Source: Deinococcus sp.
Lineage (GTDB): Bacteria > Deinococcota > Deinococci > Deinococcales > Deinococcaceae
Length of the DNA: 19,998 nt
Assembly: GCF_030523985.1 (NCBI RefSeq)
Contig: NZ_JAUNHK010000050.1
Location: 1 to 19,998 of the forward strand
Direction: 5' to 3'
The notes beneath the pieces are model-generated. The model saw only the letters and a program-made list of their open reading frames with translations, had not been told where the DNA came from and did no database searches. Positions 1 to 10,643 of the stretch are shown in pieces; positions within the stretch are counted from its first letter, which is position 1; every line of letters begins with the position of its first letter. The translations under genes were made by a program, and so were the position numbers.

Positions 1-753
1 GGGCCTGACCCAGTACAGGTTGGCGACCTGAAGCGGCGCGAGTGCCCCGGCGCGGTCTGAACCCGCGAGTTTGAAGGTCACTTTCCGCATCAGCTTGTTG
101 CCGAGTTCGGCGTGCTTGCCGAGAGCCTCCGCCGTGTACTTGGCCTTCCACTCGGTCATGGGCACATCCAGGGTGCGCTGCGTGGGGTCGGCGGCAAAGG
201 CTTTGGCGGCGGCGGCGGCGTTCGCCTGGCGGCCCGGCGTGTCGGGGGTCAGCACGGCGTACTGCCGGGTCGCAGGGTCGAAGCCCACGGTGGCATTCTT
301 GGGCTGGGTCGCCAGTCCGGCGGTCAGCTTCTTCAGGGTCGCCTGGGCCTGGGCCGTGTCCACCCGGTTGACCAGGGGCAGGTCGCGTGGCTGGGGCTTA
401 CCCACCAGTCCCAGCGCCCGCTCGGACCAGGGACGCGCTTCGCTGAGCTTTTCGGCGGCGGCCACACTCTGGGGCACGTCGACCCGGTAGCCCAGTTCAC
501 TGGCCTCCACCGTCCAGCTTTTGTCCCCGGCCCGGACCTGCACGTTGGCGGTCTGGGCCCCGGTCTTGGCCCCCTCTTCTACGGCTTTCACGGCTTCTGC
601 GGTGGTCAGCCCCCCCACCGGCACGCCCCCCACGCTTAGGCCCGGAGCCAGTTTGCCCGCCTGAGCCGAAACCCCCAGAGTCAGGCCCACGCCCAGAAGT
701 GCGGCGGCTCCCAGTCCCACCAGTGCATAGTTGGTCGCTCGCGTTCGCGTCAT
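1..753 (-). CDS. VanW/YoaR-type exported protein, N-terminal part (cut by window edge)
   Basis: The frame is open from ATG 753 to the left edge, giving 251 codons with no stop, so the C-terminus lies outside. A short basic start is followed by a hydrophobic stretch (about residues 8-30), read as an uncleaved anchor or signal peptide. After it come two alternating alpha/beta repeats resembling the YoaR/PG_binding_4 domain that usually precedes a VanW domain: about 40-130 and about 130-250, with the recognisable stretch TVGFDPATRQYAVLTPDTPG. The VanW domain itself is not visible. Members are exported or membrane-anchored envelope proteins; their exact role is poorly known. An in-frame ATG at 762 would add three residues, but a TACAAT box lies over it, so ATG 753 is preferred as a leaderless start. 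It lies 85 bp downstream of an SDR gene on the same strand. Confidence 0.72.
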   Translation of the reverse strand, partial: MTRTRATNYALVGLGAAALLGVGLTLGVSAQAGKLAPGLSVGGVPVGGLTTAEAVKAVEEGAKTGAQTANVQVRAGDKSWTVEASELGYRVDVPQSVAAAEKLSEARPWSERALGLVGKPQPRDLPLVNRVDTAQAQATLKKLTAGLATQPKNATVGFDPATRQYAVLTPDTPGRQANAAAAAKAFAADPTQRTLDVPMTEWKAKYTAEALGKHAELGNKLMRKVTFKLAGSDRAGALAPLQVANLYWVRP

Positions 754-760
754 CCTTTTC

Positions 761-766
761 ATTGTA
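761..766 (-). promoter_or_regulatory. -10 box of leaderless promoter, VanW-like gene
   Basis: TACAAT on the minus strand, 7 nt (GAAAAGG) before ATG 753. This spacing puts the transcript start at or near the A of the ATG. The purine-rich spacer could also act as a weak ribosome binding site if transcription starts upstream. No convincing -35 hexamer is seen. Confidence 0.6.
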
Positions 767-838
767 GGCAATCGGCTTCTGAGAAATCGAAAAAGCTGCT
801 CGCGTCACGGGAGCGCCTGTTCCCAGAAGCGCGGGTGC

Positions 839-1843
839 TCAGTTCGTCGCCCCGCCCTCCTCGTTGTAGCGCTCTTCCGCCGCCCGCTTGAGCGGATTGT
901 TTTCGGTCAGCGGCGTTTCGACCTCGGCCCCCAGACGCGGCTGGTCGGTGGCTCCCGGGCCGGGCAAGAAGCGGTGACTCAGCGCCAGCACGTCCGCCGT
1001 GAGTTGCGGGGCCAGGGCCTGCGCCGAGCGCAGCAGCAGGGCGGGGCCACCGATCATCGCCTCGGCGTCACCGCGCACCAGCGCCTGCACGATGCGGCGG
1101 GCGGCTTCGTCTGCGGCCAGTGTCAGCACCGGCAGGTTGGCGAGGGTGGCAAACAGCGCGTACTCGCGTTCGTGCTGCCCCTTGACGGTGGCCTGCCGGG
1201 CGCTGCCCGTTCGCATCAGGCCAGGGCAGACAGTGGTGACGGTCACGCCCTGCGCGGCGAGTTCGGCCCGCAGCCCCTGCCCCAGCCCCACCGACGCGAA
1301 TTTGCTCACGGAATAGGGCACCAGATGCGGCACGGCGACCTTGCCCCCCACCGAGGACACCAGCAGCACCCGCCCCTGACGGCGGCGCAACTGCGGCAGG
1401 AAAGTCTGCACCAGTCGCAGTGGGGCGAACGCGTGAATTTCCATCACGTCGCGGAAATCCTCTTCGGTCATGTTGTCCAGCGGCCCCGTCTGAATCAGTC
1501 TGGCGTTGTGAACCAGCACGTCCAGATCACCGAAATTGGCCGCCGCTTCGCGCACCTGTTCGGCACTTTCGGCCCATGTCAGGTCGGCGGCCACCACCTG
1601 CACCTCGGCTCCTTTCGCCCGCAACTCGGCAGCGGCGGTTTCGAGGTCGCTGCGGGTTCGGGCGACCAGGGTCAACCGTGCTCCCCGGCCCGCCAGTTCG
1701 CGGGCGAGGGCCAGCCCCAGACCCCGCGACCCACCGGTAATCAGCACGTGCTTGCCGCGCAGGTCGGCGGTGGGTTTCAGGGCGCGACGGCCTGCCAGGG
1801 CCAAGGCTCCGGCGGTCAGAAGCAGACGTTTGGGAAGGCGCAT
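839..1843 (-). CDS. Short-chain dehydrogenase/reductase with hydrophobic N-terminus
   Basis: A 334-residue SDR of unknown substrate. An N-terminal hydrophobic stretch (about residues 7-19) may tether it to the membrane. The Rossmann fold starts near residue 31, with the cofactor motif TGGSRGLG (36-43) and an acidic DL (87-88). The catalytic Ser is in LVSSVGG (163-164), with YSVSK giving Tyr177 and Lys181. Two usual signatures differ: NNAG reads HNAR (112-115), and the position usually holding the helix-4 Asn appears to be His137 (EIHAFAP). The C-terminal ~80 residues extend beyond a minimal SDR and end in a polar acidic tail. The start is the first ATG after the divergent HIT promoter. No clear Shine-Dalgarno or TANNNT box sits immediately upstream, so the start is less certain than the function. 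The VanW-like gene follows in the same direction. Confidence 0.86.
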   Translation of the reverse strand: MRLPKRLLLTAGALALAGRRALKPTADLRGKHVLITGGSRGLGLALARELAGRGARLTLVARTRSDLETAAAELRAKGAEVQVVAADLTWAESAEQVREAAANFGDLDVLVHNARLIQTGPLDNMTEEDFRDVMEIHAFAPLRLVQTFLPQLRRRQGRVLLVSSVGGKVAVPHLVPYSVSKFASVGLGQGLRAELAAQGVTVTTVCPGLMRTGSARQATVKGQHEREYALFATLANLPVLTLAADEAARRIVQALVRGDAEAMIGGPALLLRSAQALAPQLTADVLALSHRFLPGPGATDQPRLGAEVETPLTENNPLKRAAEERYNEEGGATN

Positions 1844-1869
1844 ACGCCAGTCTGACCCGCAGGGGCCGC

Positions 1870-1875
1870 TAGAGT
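1870..1875 (+). promoter_or_regulatory. -10 box of leaderless promoter, HIT gene
   Basis: TAGAGT followed by 6 nt and ATG 1882. It lies in the 38-bp divergent gap shared with the SDR gene. No Shine-Dalgarno sequence is present, which fits a leaderless mRNA. Confidence 0.65.
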
Positions 1876-1881
1876 AAAGCC

Positions 1882-2238
1882 ATGACGCAGCCCTCCCCCG
1901 AGCGCACCCTGTTTGAGCGGATCATCGCCCGCGAAATTCCCAGCCAGATCGTCTACGAAGACGAGAACTATATCGCCATCAAGGACATCGCGCCCAAAGC
2001 GCCCATTCATCTGCTGGTGATTCCCAAGCGGGTGACGACGCGGGTAGACGAAATCACCGACCCCACCGAGATGGGCCGCCTGTGGGTCAAGGCGACCGAA
2101 ATCGCCCGGCAGCAGGCCCCCGACTACCGTCTGGTCGTCAACTGCGGCGCGGGCGGCGGACAGGTGATCTTTCACACCCACATTCATATCCTGGCTGGCT
2201 GGGAAGGTGGCCCCGACAACGACACCGGCAGCGCCTGA
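1882..2238 (+). CDS. HIT-family (histidine triad) nucleotide hydrolase
   Basis: A complete 118-residue HINT-type protein. The diagnostic triad HTHIHI is at residues 98-103, and its middle histidine (His100) is the expected nucleophile. The upstream Asn/Gly-rich segment (VVNCGAGGGQ, 86-95) and the early FERIIAREIP helix are standard for the branch. Relatives hydrolyse AMP-lysine, AMP-NH2 or similar purine nucleoside phosphoramidates in the cytoplasm; the substrate here cannot be read from sequence. Length is normal for bacterial HINT proteins. The stop codon overlaps the start of the HAD phosphatase gene (TGATG), so the two are probably co-transcribed and translationally coupled. Confidence 0.95.
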   Translation: MTQPSPERTLFERIIAREIPSQIVYEDENYIAIKDIAPKAPIHLLVIPKRVTTRVDEITDPTEMGRLWVKATEIARQQAPDYRLVVNCGAGGGQVIFHTHIHILAGWEGGPDNDTGSA

Positions 2239-2951
2239 TGCCGGGTGACCGACCCGAGATGCCCGCTGCAGTGCTGTTCGACCTCGACGGCGTGCTGGTC
2301 GAAAGCGAAGGTGTCATTGCCCTGGTCTGGCAGCGTGCCCTGGCCGAAGCGGGGCTAGACGTGACCCTGCCGGAAATTGCCGAGCACTTCACCGGTCAGC
2401 CGTTCGGCGGCGTGCTGGACTACCTGCACGGGCAGCACGGGTTTACGCCGCCGCCGGGCTTTCTCGACCTGCTCGAAGACCGTTTCAATGCCGCCATGTC
2501 CGAAGTCGTTGCCATTGAAGGTGCGGCCCAGACCTTGCAGGCGCTGCGGAACGCGGGGCGACCCTTCGCCGTCGCCAGCAACAGCGAACGCGAACGGCTG
2601 CACCTCAAGCTGCGCGTGACGGGTCTTGCCGACCTGGTGGGCGAACATGCCTATGACCCGTCTTGGGTAGAAGGACGCGCCAAGCCGCTGCCCGACCTGT
2701 ATGCCTTCGCAGCGGGGCGGCTGGGCGTGGAAGCCGCGCACTGCCTGGTCATCGAAGACAGCGTGGTCGGGGGCCGCGCCGGACTGGGAGCGGGGGCCGA
2801 ACTGTGGGGCCTGCTGGCCGAGGGCCACCCCCACCCCGACGGTGCGGCGGCCTTGCAGCATCTGGGGGCCAGTCGAATTCTGCGCTCGCATGACGAACTG
2901 CGCCGCGCCCTGGCCGAACGCGGTCTGCTGCCACCCGACACCGAGACATGA
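2238..2951 (+). CDS. HAD-superfamily phosphatase, subfamily IA (beta-phosphoglucomutase-like)
   Basis: A 237-residue HAD hydrolase with all four motifs: DLDG (nucleophile Asp15, Asp17), the Ser of VASNS (Ser114), Lys149 in GRAKPLPD, and the acidic pair in VIEDS (Glu173, Asp174). A helical cap lies between motifs I and II (about 25-95), the arrangement seen in beta-phosphoglucomutase, phosphoglycolate phosphatase and sugar-phosphate phosphatases. The substrate is not predictable; no other sugar gene adjoins it. The start at 2238 overlaps the HIT stop (TGATG), favouring coupled translation. An in-frame ATG at 2259 would remove seven residues and still precede motif I, so it remains an alternative. 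Confidence 0.93.
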   Translation: MPGDRPEMPAAVLFDLDGVLVESEGVIALVWQRALAEAGLDVTLPEIAEHFTGQPFGGVLDYLHGQHGFTPPPGFLDLLEDRFNAAMSEVVAIEGAAQTLQALRNAGRPFAVASNSERERLHLKLRVTGLADLVGEHAYDPSWVEGRAKPLPDLYAFAAGRLGVEAAHCLVIEDSVVGGRAGLGAGAELWGLLAEGHPHPDGAAALQHLGASRILRSHDELRRALAERGLLPPDTET

Positions 2952-3017
2952 GAAACGATTTCGGGAGCAGCTAGATTCCCTCAAGGCCCAATTCAGCGCA
3001 CCGTCAGTCCGGGCCAC

Positions 3018-3023
3018 TAAGCT
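3018..3023 (+). promoter_or_regulatory. -10 box of leaderless promoter, PrcB-like lipoprotein
   Basis: TAAGCT, then 6 nt, then ATG 3030. There is no Shine-Dalgarno sequence in the 78-bp gap after the HAD gene. It gives the lipoprotein its own transcription start despite lying behind HIT-HAD on the same strand. Confidence 0.6.
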
Positions 3024-3029
3024 GAACGC

Positions 3030-4112
3030 ATGATTTCCGCACCAATGTCACGTTTCGGACTGCTGGCCCTCACTGGGCTGCTCATGGGCTGCACCGCCAC
3101 CGGGCCGGGCAACCTCCGCGTTCATGAAGCCACCATCTACGGCGCGGGGGCGCAGCGCATCGTCTGGGTCTACGGTGACGCCGGAACGACTGGCAGCAGC
3201 TCGCTCAAACTCGGGAGCGATACGGTGACCGTCCGGCCCCAGACCGACGGCGGAGCCGTGCCCGGTTCGCTGAGTGTCAACGGCAAGGCCACCTATACCG
3301 CTCCGGTCAGCGACCCCACGCCGCGCCTGAGCCTGAGCCGAGACAACGCGGGCAACTTCACCGCCGAGGCATTGGGCGGCACGCGAGTTAAGGCGGTGTA
3401 TTACACCGACGGAAGGCAGTGGCAGCAACTCGCTTCGGTCTCGGGGCGCACCACAGCCCGCACGGTGACGGGGCTGCGCGGCAGCGGCAACCTCACCGAC
3501 GCCGAAGCCGACGTGCTGACCCGCGCCCTGTCCGGCCAGGGGCCGCTGGCGATAGCGGTGCTGGACGAAACCACTGTGCCCGACGCACCCATCGTGGTCG
3601 AGCCGAAATCCACCGAGCAGCGCCGCACGGCCCTGTACGTCCTGCCCGCCTCACAAATCACGACGGTGACGACCAGCACGACCAGCACCACGACCACCGT
3701 CACCCCCACTCAGGGAGGACAGACCATGAACGCCACCGAAGTGGCCCGTGGCACCAACGCCGCTGCCGAGAGTGCTGCCGTGGTGGTTGCCCGCACCAGC
3801 AGCGAAGTCCGCGCCCTGTACAACGTCGCCTACGGGCGTCAAACGGGCAGCCCTTCGCTTCCCAGCCTGCGCCCTGGCGAAGCCCTGGTCGGCATCTTCA
3901 TCGGCCAGCGGGGTACTGGGGGCTACGGCGTGGGCCTGAACAGCGCCAGCATGCAGGGAAATGTCCTGAACCTGAAGGTCGAACTGACCGCTCCCAAACC
4001 GGGCGGCATCACCACCCAGGCCCTCACCAGCCCCTGGGTCATCGTGAAAGTCACGGCCCCTTTCAGCGACGTACAGGTCACCGACCAGAGCGGGCGCAGC
4101 TTCCCTTACTGA
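3030..4112 (+). CDS. Secreted lipoprotein with PrcB-type C-terminal domain
   Basis: A 360-residue protein with a lipoprotein signal: hydrophobic residues 9-19 and lipobox LMGC, putting the lipidated cysteine at Cys21. The mature part has a beta-rich N-terminal region (about 30-205) that I do not recognise. A linker that is almost all Thr/Ser/Val follows (about 211-227). The C-terminal region (about 280-342) has a conserved Gly-Tyr core (GQRGTGGYGVGL) and a following PKPGG turn, matching the PrcB C-terminal domain family. That family was named after a partner of the PrtP protease in Treponema and is common in secreted bacterial proteins. Function here is unknown; a protease-binding or envelope role is only inferred. 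ATG 3030 fits the leaderless promoter, while ATG 3045 would still leave a signal peptide. A strong terminator follows. Confidence 0.85.
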   Translation: MISAPMSRFGLLALTGLLMGCTATGPGNLRVHEATIYGAGAQRIVWVYGDAGTTGSSSLKLGSDTVTVRPQTDGGAVPGSLSVNGKATYTAPVSDPTPRLSLSRDNAGNFTAEALGGTRVKAVYYTDGRQWQQLASVSGRTTARTVTGLRGSGNLTDAEADVLTRALSGQGPLAIAVLDETTVPDAPIVVEPKSTEQRRTALYVLPASQITTVTTSTTSTTTTVTPTQGGQTMNATEVARGTNAAAESAAVVVARTSSEVRALYNVAYGRQTGSPSLPSLRPGEALVGIFIGQRGTGGYGVGLNSASMQGNVLNLKVELTAPKPGGITTQALTSPWVIVKVTAPFSDVQVTDQSGRSFPY

Positions 4113-4131
4113 GCTTCCAGCGCAGCAGGAA

Positions 4132-4167
4132 ACACCGGGCCTTCTGAATGTGCCCGGTGTTTTTTTT
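4132..4167 (+). terminator. Rho-independent terminator of the PrcB-like lipoprotein gene
   Basis: Perfect 9-bp stem ACACCGGGC / GCCCGGTGT (4132-4140 and 4152-4160) with an 11-nt loop, followed by eight T (4160-4167). It lies 20 bp after the stop codon and faces the terminator of the convergent helicase gene. Confidence 0.93.
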
Positions 4168-4173
4168 CTGGGA

Positions 4174-4206
4174 TAAAAGAAAACCCCCCGCCAGCAACGA
4201 CGGGGG
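4174..4206 (-). terminator. Rho-independent terminator of the DEAD-box helicase gene
   Basis: On the minus strand a 6-bp GC stem CCCCCG / CGGGGG (4206-4201 and 4190-4185) with a 10-nt loop is followed by a T-rich run (TTTTCTTTTAT). It starts 16 bp after the helicase stop codon. Confidence 0.85.
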
Positions 4207-4222
4207 ATGGAATCAACGGTAT

Positions 4223-6007
<1,785 letters not shown>

Positions 6008-6116
6008 TTGTGGTCCTTTCGGGAGAAGTCCCCTGGTGACCAGCAAACGCTCCTGTAGCACAGCTTTCGCCTGATTGCCCGTCACTCAAAGTCAGTTAAA
6101 AAGAGGAAATTCTCCA

Positions 6117-6143
6117 GCCGCCCCAGGCCTTCCTGGCAGCGGC
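6117..6143. other. Hairpin in the 289-bp gap upstream of the helicase gene
   Basis: The gap 6008-6296 contains no convincing gene. Besides the possible terminator at 6238-6274 it holds a two-part hairpin: outer GCCGC / GCGGC (6117-6121, 6139-6143) and inner CCAGG / CCTGG (6123-6127, 6132-6136) around a 4-nt loop. Read from the minus strand it is followed, after an 11-nt gap, by a T-run, so it may be a read-through barrier or part of a long helicase leader. I could not place a convincing helicase promoter. Confidence 0.35.
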
Positions 6144-6237
6144 GTACAAGAAAACAGATTACACGAAAGGGAGACTTTAGGCAAGAGGGAGCAGCAGTCG
6201 GTTCAGGCAGAGATGCAGGAGAGATGAAAGAGATGAC

Positions 6238-6274
6238 GCCCGACAAGCGGTTCAGGCTGTGTCAGGCGTCGGGC
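6238..6274 (-). terminator. Possible terminator of the cholesterol-oxidase-like gene
   Basis: A 7-bp perfect stem GCCCGAC / GTCGGGC (6238-6244, 6268-6274) encloses 23 nt, 22 bp after the stop codon. Only a short T-rich stretch (TCTCTTTC) follows on the minus strand, so it is weaker than the other terminators here. Its first arm and loop share a motif with the glmS terminator. Confidence 0.5.
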
Positions 6275-6296
6275 AAGGGTGCGTTTGGGGTGCTGC

Positions 6297-7913
6297 TCAG
6301 GCCAGGTCTTTGGTCAGAATCTCATCCATCAGGCGTTCGGCCAGGGCGGTAATCGTCAGGTAGGGGTTGACGCCGAGCAGCCTCGGAATGAGGGAGCCGT
6401 CGGTGACGTACAGGCCCTGGTATCCCGGCAGGCGGCCATAGGCGTCGGTGACCTGACCCAGCACCGCGCCGCCGAGCGGGTGGTAGGTGAAGTCGGCGTT
6501 GAAGACCTCGCCGTTGCCGAACAGGTCATTGCGGTACAGCGTGCCCTGCTGGCGGTTGATGACATCGAAGGTGGCCCTGACTTTCTCGATGGCGGGTCTG
6601 TTCATGGACCGCACCCAATTCGAGGTGAGTCGCCCGTTTTGCAGACTGAGCGTGCCCGAGTTGGGGTTGTCGGCAATCACCAGATAGAACTGCAGGTACA
6701 GTTCCAGCGGAACGGGCAGCGGCGCGATTTCCGCGAAGCAGGCGTTGGGCGAGTCCCAGTTGTCGATGCCCAGCACCGGCACCATGGACTGTTTGTTGCC
6801 CGTGGGCCGCCAGAGGTGGTTGGCCCGCCCGAAGGTCACGTTGCCGTTCGCGCCCCAGCCCCGGCCCAGTTCCGGCGAAAGGTCGGTCAGGTAGCCCTGC
6901 GCCGCCGAGCGCAGCAGAATTTCGGTGGTGCCGACCGACCCCGCGCCGAAGTACACCCGGCGGGCCAGATAGGTGGGCCGGGCGACGATGGTGCCGTCGA
7001 AGTTCCTGACCTGCGTTTCCACGCGGTAGCCGCCAGTCGCAGGCCGCACCGTCAGCACCTCGGTCATGGTGTGAATCTCGACCCGCCCTGTGGCCTCGGC
7101 CCGGCCCAGGTACGTTTTCGTCAGGTTACGTTTGCCGTGGTTGTTGCCGAAAATGAGTTCCCCGTTCAGCGCGGAGCGCGGCACCCGGCCCGCCGCTTCG
7201 GCCTGCATGTAGGCGAAATCGTAGTTGTTGGGAATATCGACGACCTTGTAGCCCGCCTGCTGGGCGTCCCGCCGTCCGGTCCGGGCGTACTGATACCAGG
7301 GCGTGCTTTCCATAAACGCCGGGTCAATGCTCGAAATCCCCAGTTCCCGCTCGGCGCGGGGCAGGTAGGTGGCGAAAAATTCCTCGACATCCACAGCAGG
7401 AAGTTGCTTGGCGACCATGTCACGCCGTGGGCGCGGGGCCATACCCGCATTGACCAGCGAACCGCCGCCCACCCCCCGGCCCAGATAGACATCCATGTCA
7501 CCGAGTTGACGGCGGTCGAGTGCGCCGGGGCCTCGCCGGGTCCACTGCTCGACACTGAGGCCCAGGAAGGTATTCATCGGCAACTCGGTGCGGTTGCGGT
7601 ACCACATCGAGCGCGAGTCAGGCTTCATGATCGGCGTAAAGATTTTGCCGTCACTGCCCGGCGTGTCCCAGCGCTTGCCCATTTCGAGCATGGTCACGCG
7701 CTGGCCGACGCTCGCCAGCCGGTACGCCGCCACCGCGCCGCCGTAGCCCGTCCCGATAATCAGGTGATCAACGGCCTCCAGCGCCTGCCCCGAGAGCCGC
7801 GTGCCCGCCTGGGGCGTGCGCACCTGGGCGCAACTGGAAGCCACCGCCGCGACGACCGGAGCCGCCAGCGCTGCCGAAAGAAAAGACCGCCGAGAAATAT
7901 TTTTGTTTGACAC
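6297..7913 (-). CDS. GMC-type flavin oxidase, cholesterol oxidase-like, Tat-exported
   Basis: A 538-residue enzyme that follows class I cholesterol oxidase (ChoA of Streptomyces/Brevibacterium) along its whole length, not just the generic GMC pattern. Features include the FAD motif IIGTGYGG (52-59), GRGVGGGSLVN (145-155), the block GNNHGKRNLTKTYL (256-269), and catalytic residues matching Glu361, His447 and Asn485 of the Streptomyces enzyme at Glu395 (FAEIAP), His478 (TYHPLGG) and Asn516 (GVNPY). The known reaction oxidises and isomerises a 3-beta-hydroxysterol, producing H2O2; the substrate here is unknown. The N-terminus has a twin-arginine signal SRRSFL (8-12) and hydrophobic core; Cys28 (VASSC) could be lipidated. 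The GTG start sits inside a perfect palindrome. An ATG at 7920 is out of frame. Confidence 0.92.
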   Translation of the reverse strand: MSNKNISRRSFLSAALAAPVVAAVASSCAQVRTPQAGTRLSGQALEAVDHLIIGTGYGGAVAAYRLASVGQRVTMLEMGKRWDTPGSDGKIFTPIMKPDSRSMWYRNRTELPMNTFLGLSVEQWTRRGPGALDRRQLGDMDVYLGRGVGGGSLVNAGMAPRPRRDMVAKQLPAVDVEEFFATYLPRAERELGISSIDPAFMESTPWYQYARTGRRDAQQAGYKVVDIPNNYDFAYMQAEAAGRVPRSALNGELIFGNNHGKRNLTKTYLGRAEATGRVEIHTMTEVLTVRPATGGYRVETQVRNFDGTIVARPTYLARRVYFGAGSVGTTEILLRSAAQGYLTDLSPELGRGWGANGNVTFGRANHLWRPTGNKQSMVPVLGIDNWDSPNACFAEIAPLPVPLELYLQFYLVIADNPNSGTLSLQNGRLTSNWVRSMNRPAIEKVRATFDVINRQQGTLYRNDLFGNGEVFNADFTYHPLGGAVLGQVTDAYGRLPGYQGLYVTDGSLIPRLLGVNPYLTITALAERLMDEILTKDLA

Positions 7914-7924
7914 AATGCATTGTG
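7911..7924. promoter_or_regulatory. Perfect 14-bp palindrome over the start of the oxidase gene (operator candidate)
   Basis: CACAATGCATTGTG is perfectly self-complementary and covers the GTG start (7913-7911). A TTATAT sequence (7930-7925, minus) abuts it and may be the -10 box. Its form resembles operators of MarR-type dimers, so a bound repressor would block the start. The regulator is not encoded nearby. The surrounding ~80 bp is much more AT-rich than the genes on either side. Confidence 0.5.
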
Positions 7925-7984
7925 ATATAAGTCATACTCTTTGTCTACATTTGTGAAATTTTTCTTTTTTGCGATGCGGTCCGC

Positions 7985-9511
<1,527 letters not shown>

Positions 9512-9519
9512 ACCTGCCC

Positions 9520-9525
9520 AGGCTA
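9520..9525 (-). promoter_or_regulatory. -10 box of leaderless promoter, DUF4127 gene
   Basis: TAGCCT on the minus strand, 8 nt before ATG 9511. The same hexamer serves the divergent pheA gene 49 bp away. The spacer contains AGGT immediately before the ATG, too close to act as a normal ribosome binding site. Confidence 0.6.
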
Positions 9526-9573
9526 GCGTGAGGCGCTGCTAGACCTCCCCCGCCGCGCCCCCGCCCCCCGCGC

Positions 9574-9579
9574 TAGCCT
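9574..9579 (+). promoter_or_regulatory. -10 box of leaderless promoter, pheA
   Basis: TAGCCT, then 6 nt (CCCCGG), then ATG 9586. Such a short spacer leaves no room for a leader peptide or attenuator, so pheA is probably not controlled by classical transcription attenuation. Confidence 0.65.
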
Positions 9580-9585
9580 CCCCGG

Positions 9586-10446
9586 ATGAACGCAGGGACG
9601 GCGACGGAACAAACAGGACACACGGTGGCTTTTCAGGGCAACCCCGGCAGCTACGGCGAAATCGCGGCCCTCAACGCTGTACCGCAGGTACGCGAAACGC
9701 TGGGCTACCCGACCTTTCATGAGGTGGTCCGCGCCGTGGAAAGCGGCGAAGCCGACTACGGCGTGCTGCCCGTCGAAAACAGCCTGATGGGGGCCATTCA
9801 TCAGGCCATCGACCTGCTGACCGAAACCGAACTCGAACTGCACGTCACGGGCGAGGTCGTGGTACGCGTGAGCCACTGCCTGATGGCGCTGCCGGGCGTG
9901 ACCCTGGAGGACATCCGCAAGGTGGGCAGCCAGCAACCCGCCCTCGACCAGTGCACGTACCTGATTCGCAAGCACGGCTGGCAGCCGCTGGCCAAGCACG
10001 ACACGGCAGGCAGCGCCAAAGACCTCGCCGAACGCGGCGCACGCGACGAGGCCGCCATCGCCAGTCGCCGCGCCGCCGAGTTGTACGGGCTGAACATCCT
10101 GCAAAGTGCCGTGGAGGACGAACCCTTCAACTTCACCCGCTTCATGGTGCTGGCCCGCCACGAAGCTCCCGAAAGCGACGCGCCGCACAAGACCAGCCTG
10201 GTCTTCGCCGTGCGCCACACCCCCGGCTTTCTGGTCGAAACGCTGAACGAACTGCGCGGCCTCAACCTCTCGCGCATCGAGAGCCGCCCGCGCCGTGACC
10301 GGGCCTGGAGTTACCTGATGTACGTGGACATCGAGGGCAAGGCGAGCGACCCACAGGTGGCGCTTGGCCTGGCCGGGGTGCTGCGAAAGGCCAGCTACGC
10401 CAAGATTATCGGCAGTTATCCGGTGGCGCAGGGGACAGTGGAATAA
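9586..10446 (+). CDS. pheA: Prephenate dehydratase with C-terminal ACT domain
   Basis: A 286-residue monofunctional enzyme converting prephenate to phenylpyruvate, the committed phenylalanine step. The catalytic domain covers about 10-185: FQGNPGSYGE (about 12-21), LPVENSLMGAI (about 63-73), and the conserved Thr-Arg-Phe in NFTRFMVLA (about 182-190), where the Thr is catalytic. The ACT domain follows (about 200-280), with TPGFLVETL and ESRP at the phenylalanine-binding site. ESRP is intact, and the usual GALV motif reads GFLV, so feedback inhibition by phenylalanine is expected but may differ in strength. There is no chorismate mutase domain, as is usual outside proteobacteria. ATG 9586 agrees with the -10 box. 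Confidence 0.97.
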   Translation: MNAGTATEQTGHTVAFQGNPGSYGEIAALNAVPQVRETLGYPTFHEVVRAVESGEADYGVLPVENSLMGAIHQAIDLLTETELELHVTGEVVVRVSHCLMALPGVTLEDIRKVGSQQPALDQCTYLIRKHGWQPLAKHDTAGSAKDLAERGARDEAAIASRRAAELYGLNILQSAVEDEPFNFTRFMVLARHEAPESDAPHKTSLVFAVRHTPGFLVETLNELRGLNLSRIESRPRRDRAWSYLMYVDIEGKASDPQVALGLAGVLRKASYAKIIGSYPVAQGTVE

Positions 10447-10630
10447 GGGTGTCGAGGGCAAAGGCGCGAAGGCGGGGGAAGGCTCCTGCTACGGATATGA
10501 AACGCTGACCCCGCGCCTGCCCACCATGACCGCGTTCCGCCCGTCACAGCCCCGCTCGTTCTCCATCCCCTCCTCCCGACAACCCTGCTGTTCCCCGCTG
10601 GGTGCCGCTTTTCGGCCTGCCTAACCCTGT
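10447..10630. other. Intergenic stretch between pheA and the CDF exporter, no feature seen
   Basis: About 185 bp without a supported gene. I looked for a terminator after pheA and for a manganese-sensing yybP-ykoY riboswitch before the exporter, and saw neither a T-tracted hairpin nor the riboswitch core. Confidence 0.5.
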
Positions 10631-10636
10631 TAGCCT
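10631..10636 (+). promoter_or_regulatory. -10 box of leaderless promoter, CDF exporter
   Basis: TAGCCT, 7 nt before ATG 10644. It decides the start against longer in-frame readings (ATG 10602, GTG 10641). A leaderless message would rule out control by an upstream riboswitch. Confidence 0.6.
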
Positions 10637-10643
10637 GCCCGTG

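Noticed and set aside
6279..7910. 543-codon plus-strand open frame opposite the oxidase gene
   Set aside because: No recognisable motif; the minus strand encodes a full flavoenzyme with all catalytic residues.
10447..10643. Manganese riboswitch (yybP-ykoY type) before the CDF exporter
   Set aside because: No matching core sequence, and the -10 box 7 nt before the ATG implies a leaderless mRNA.
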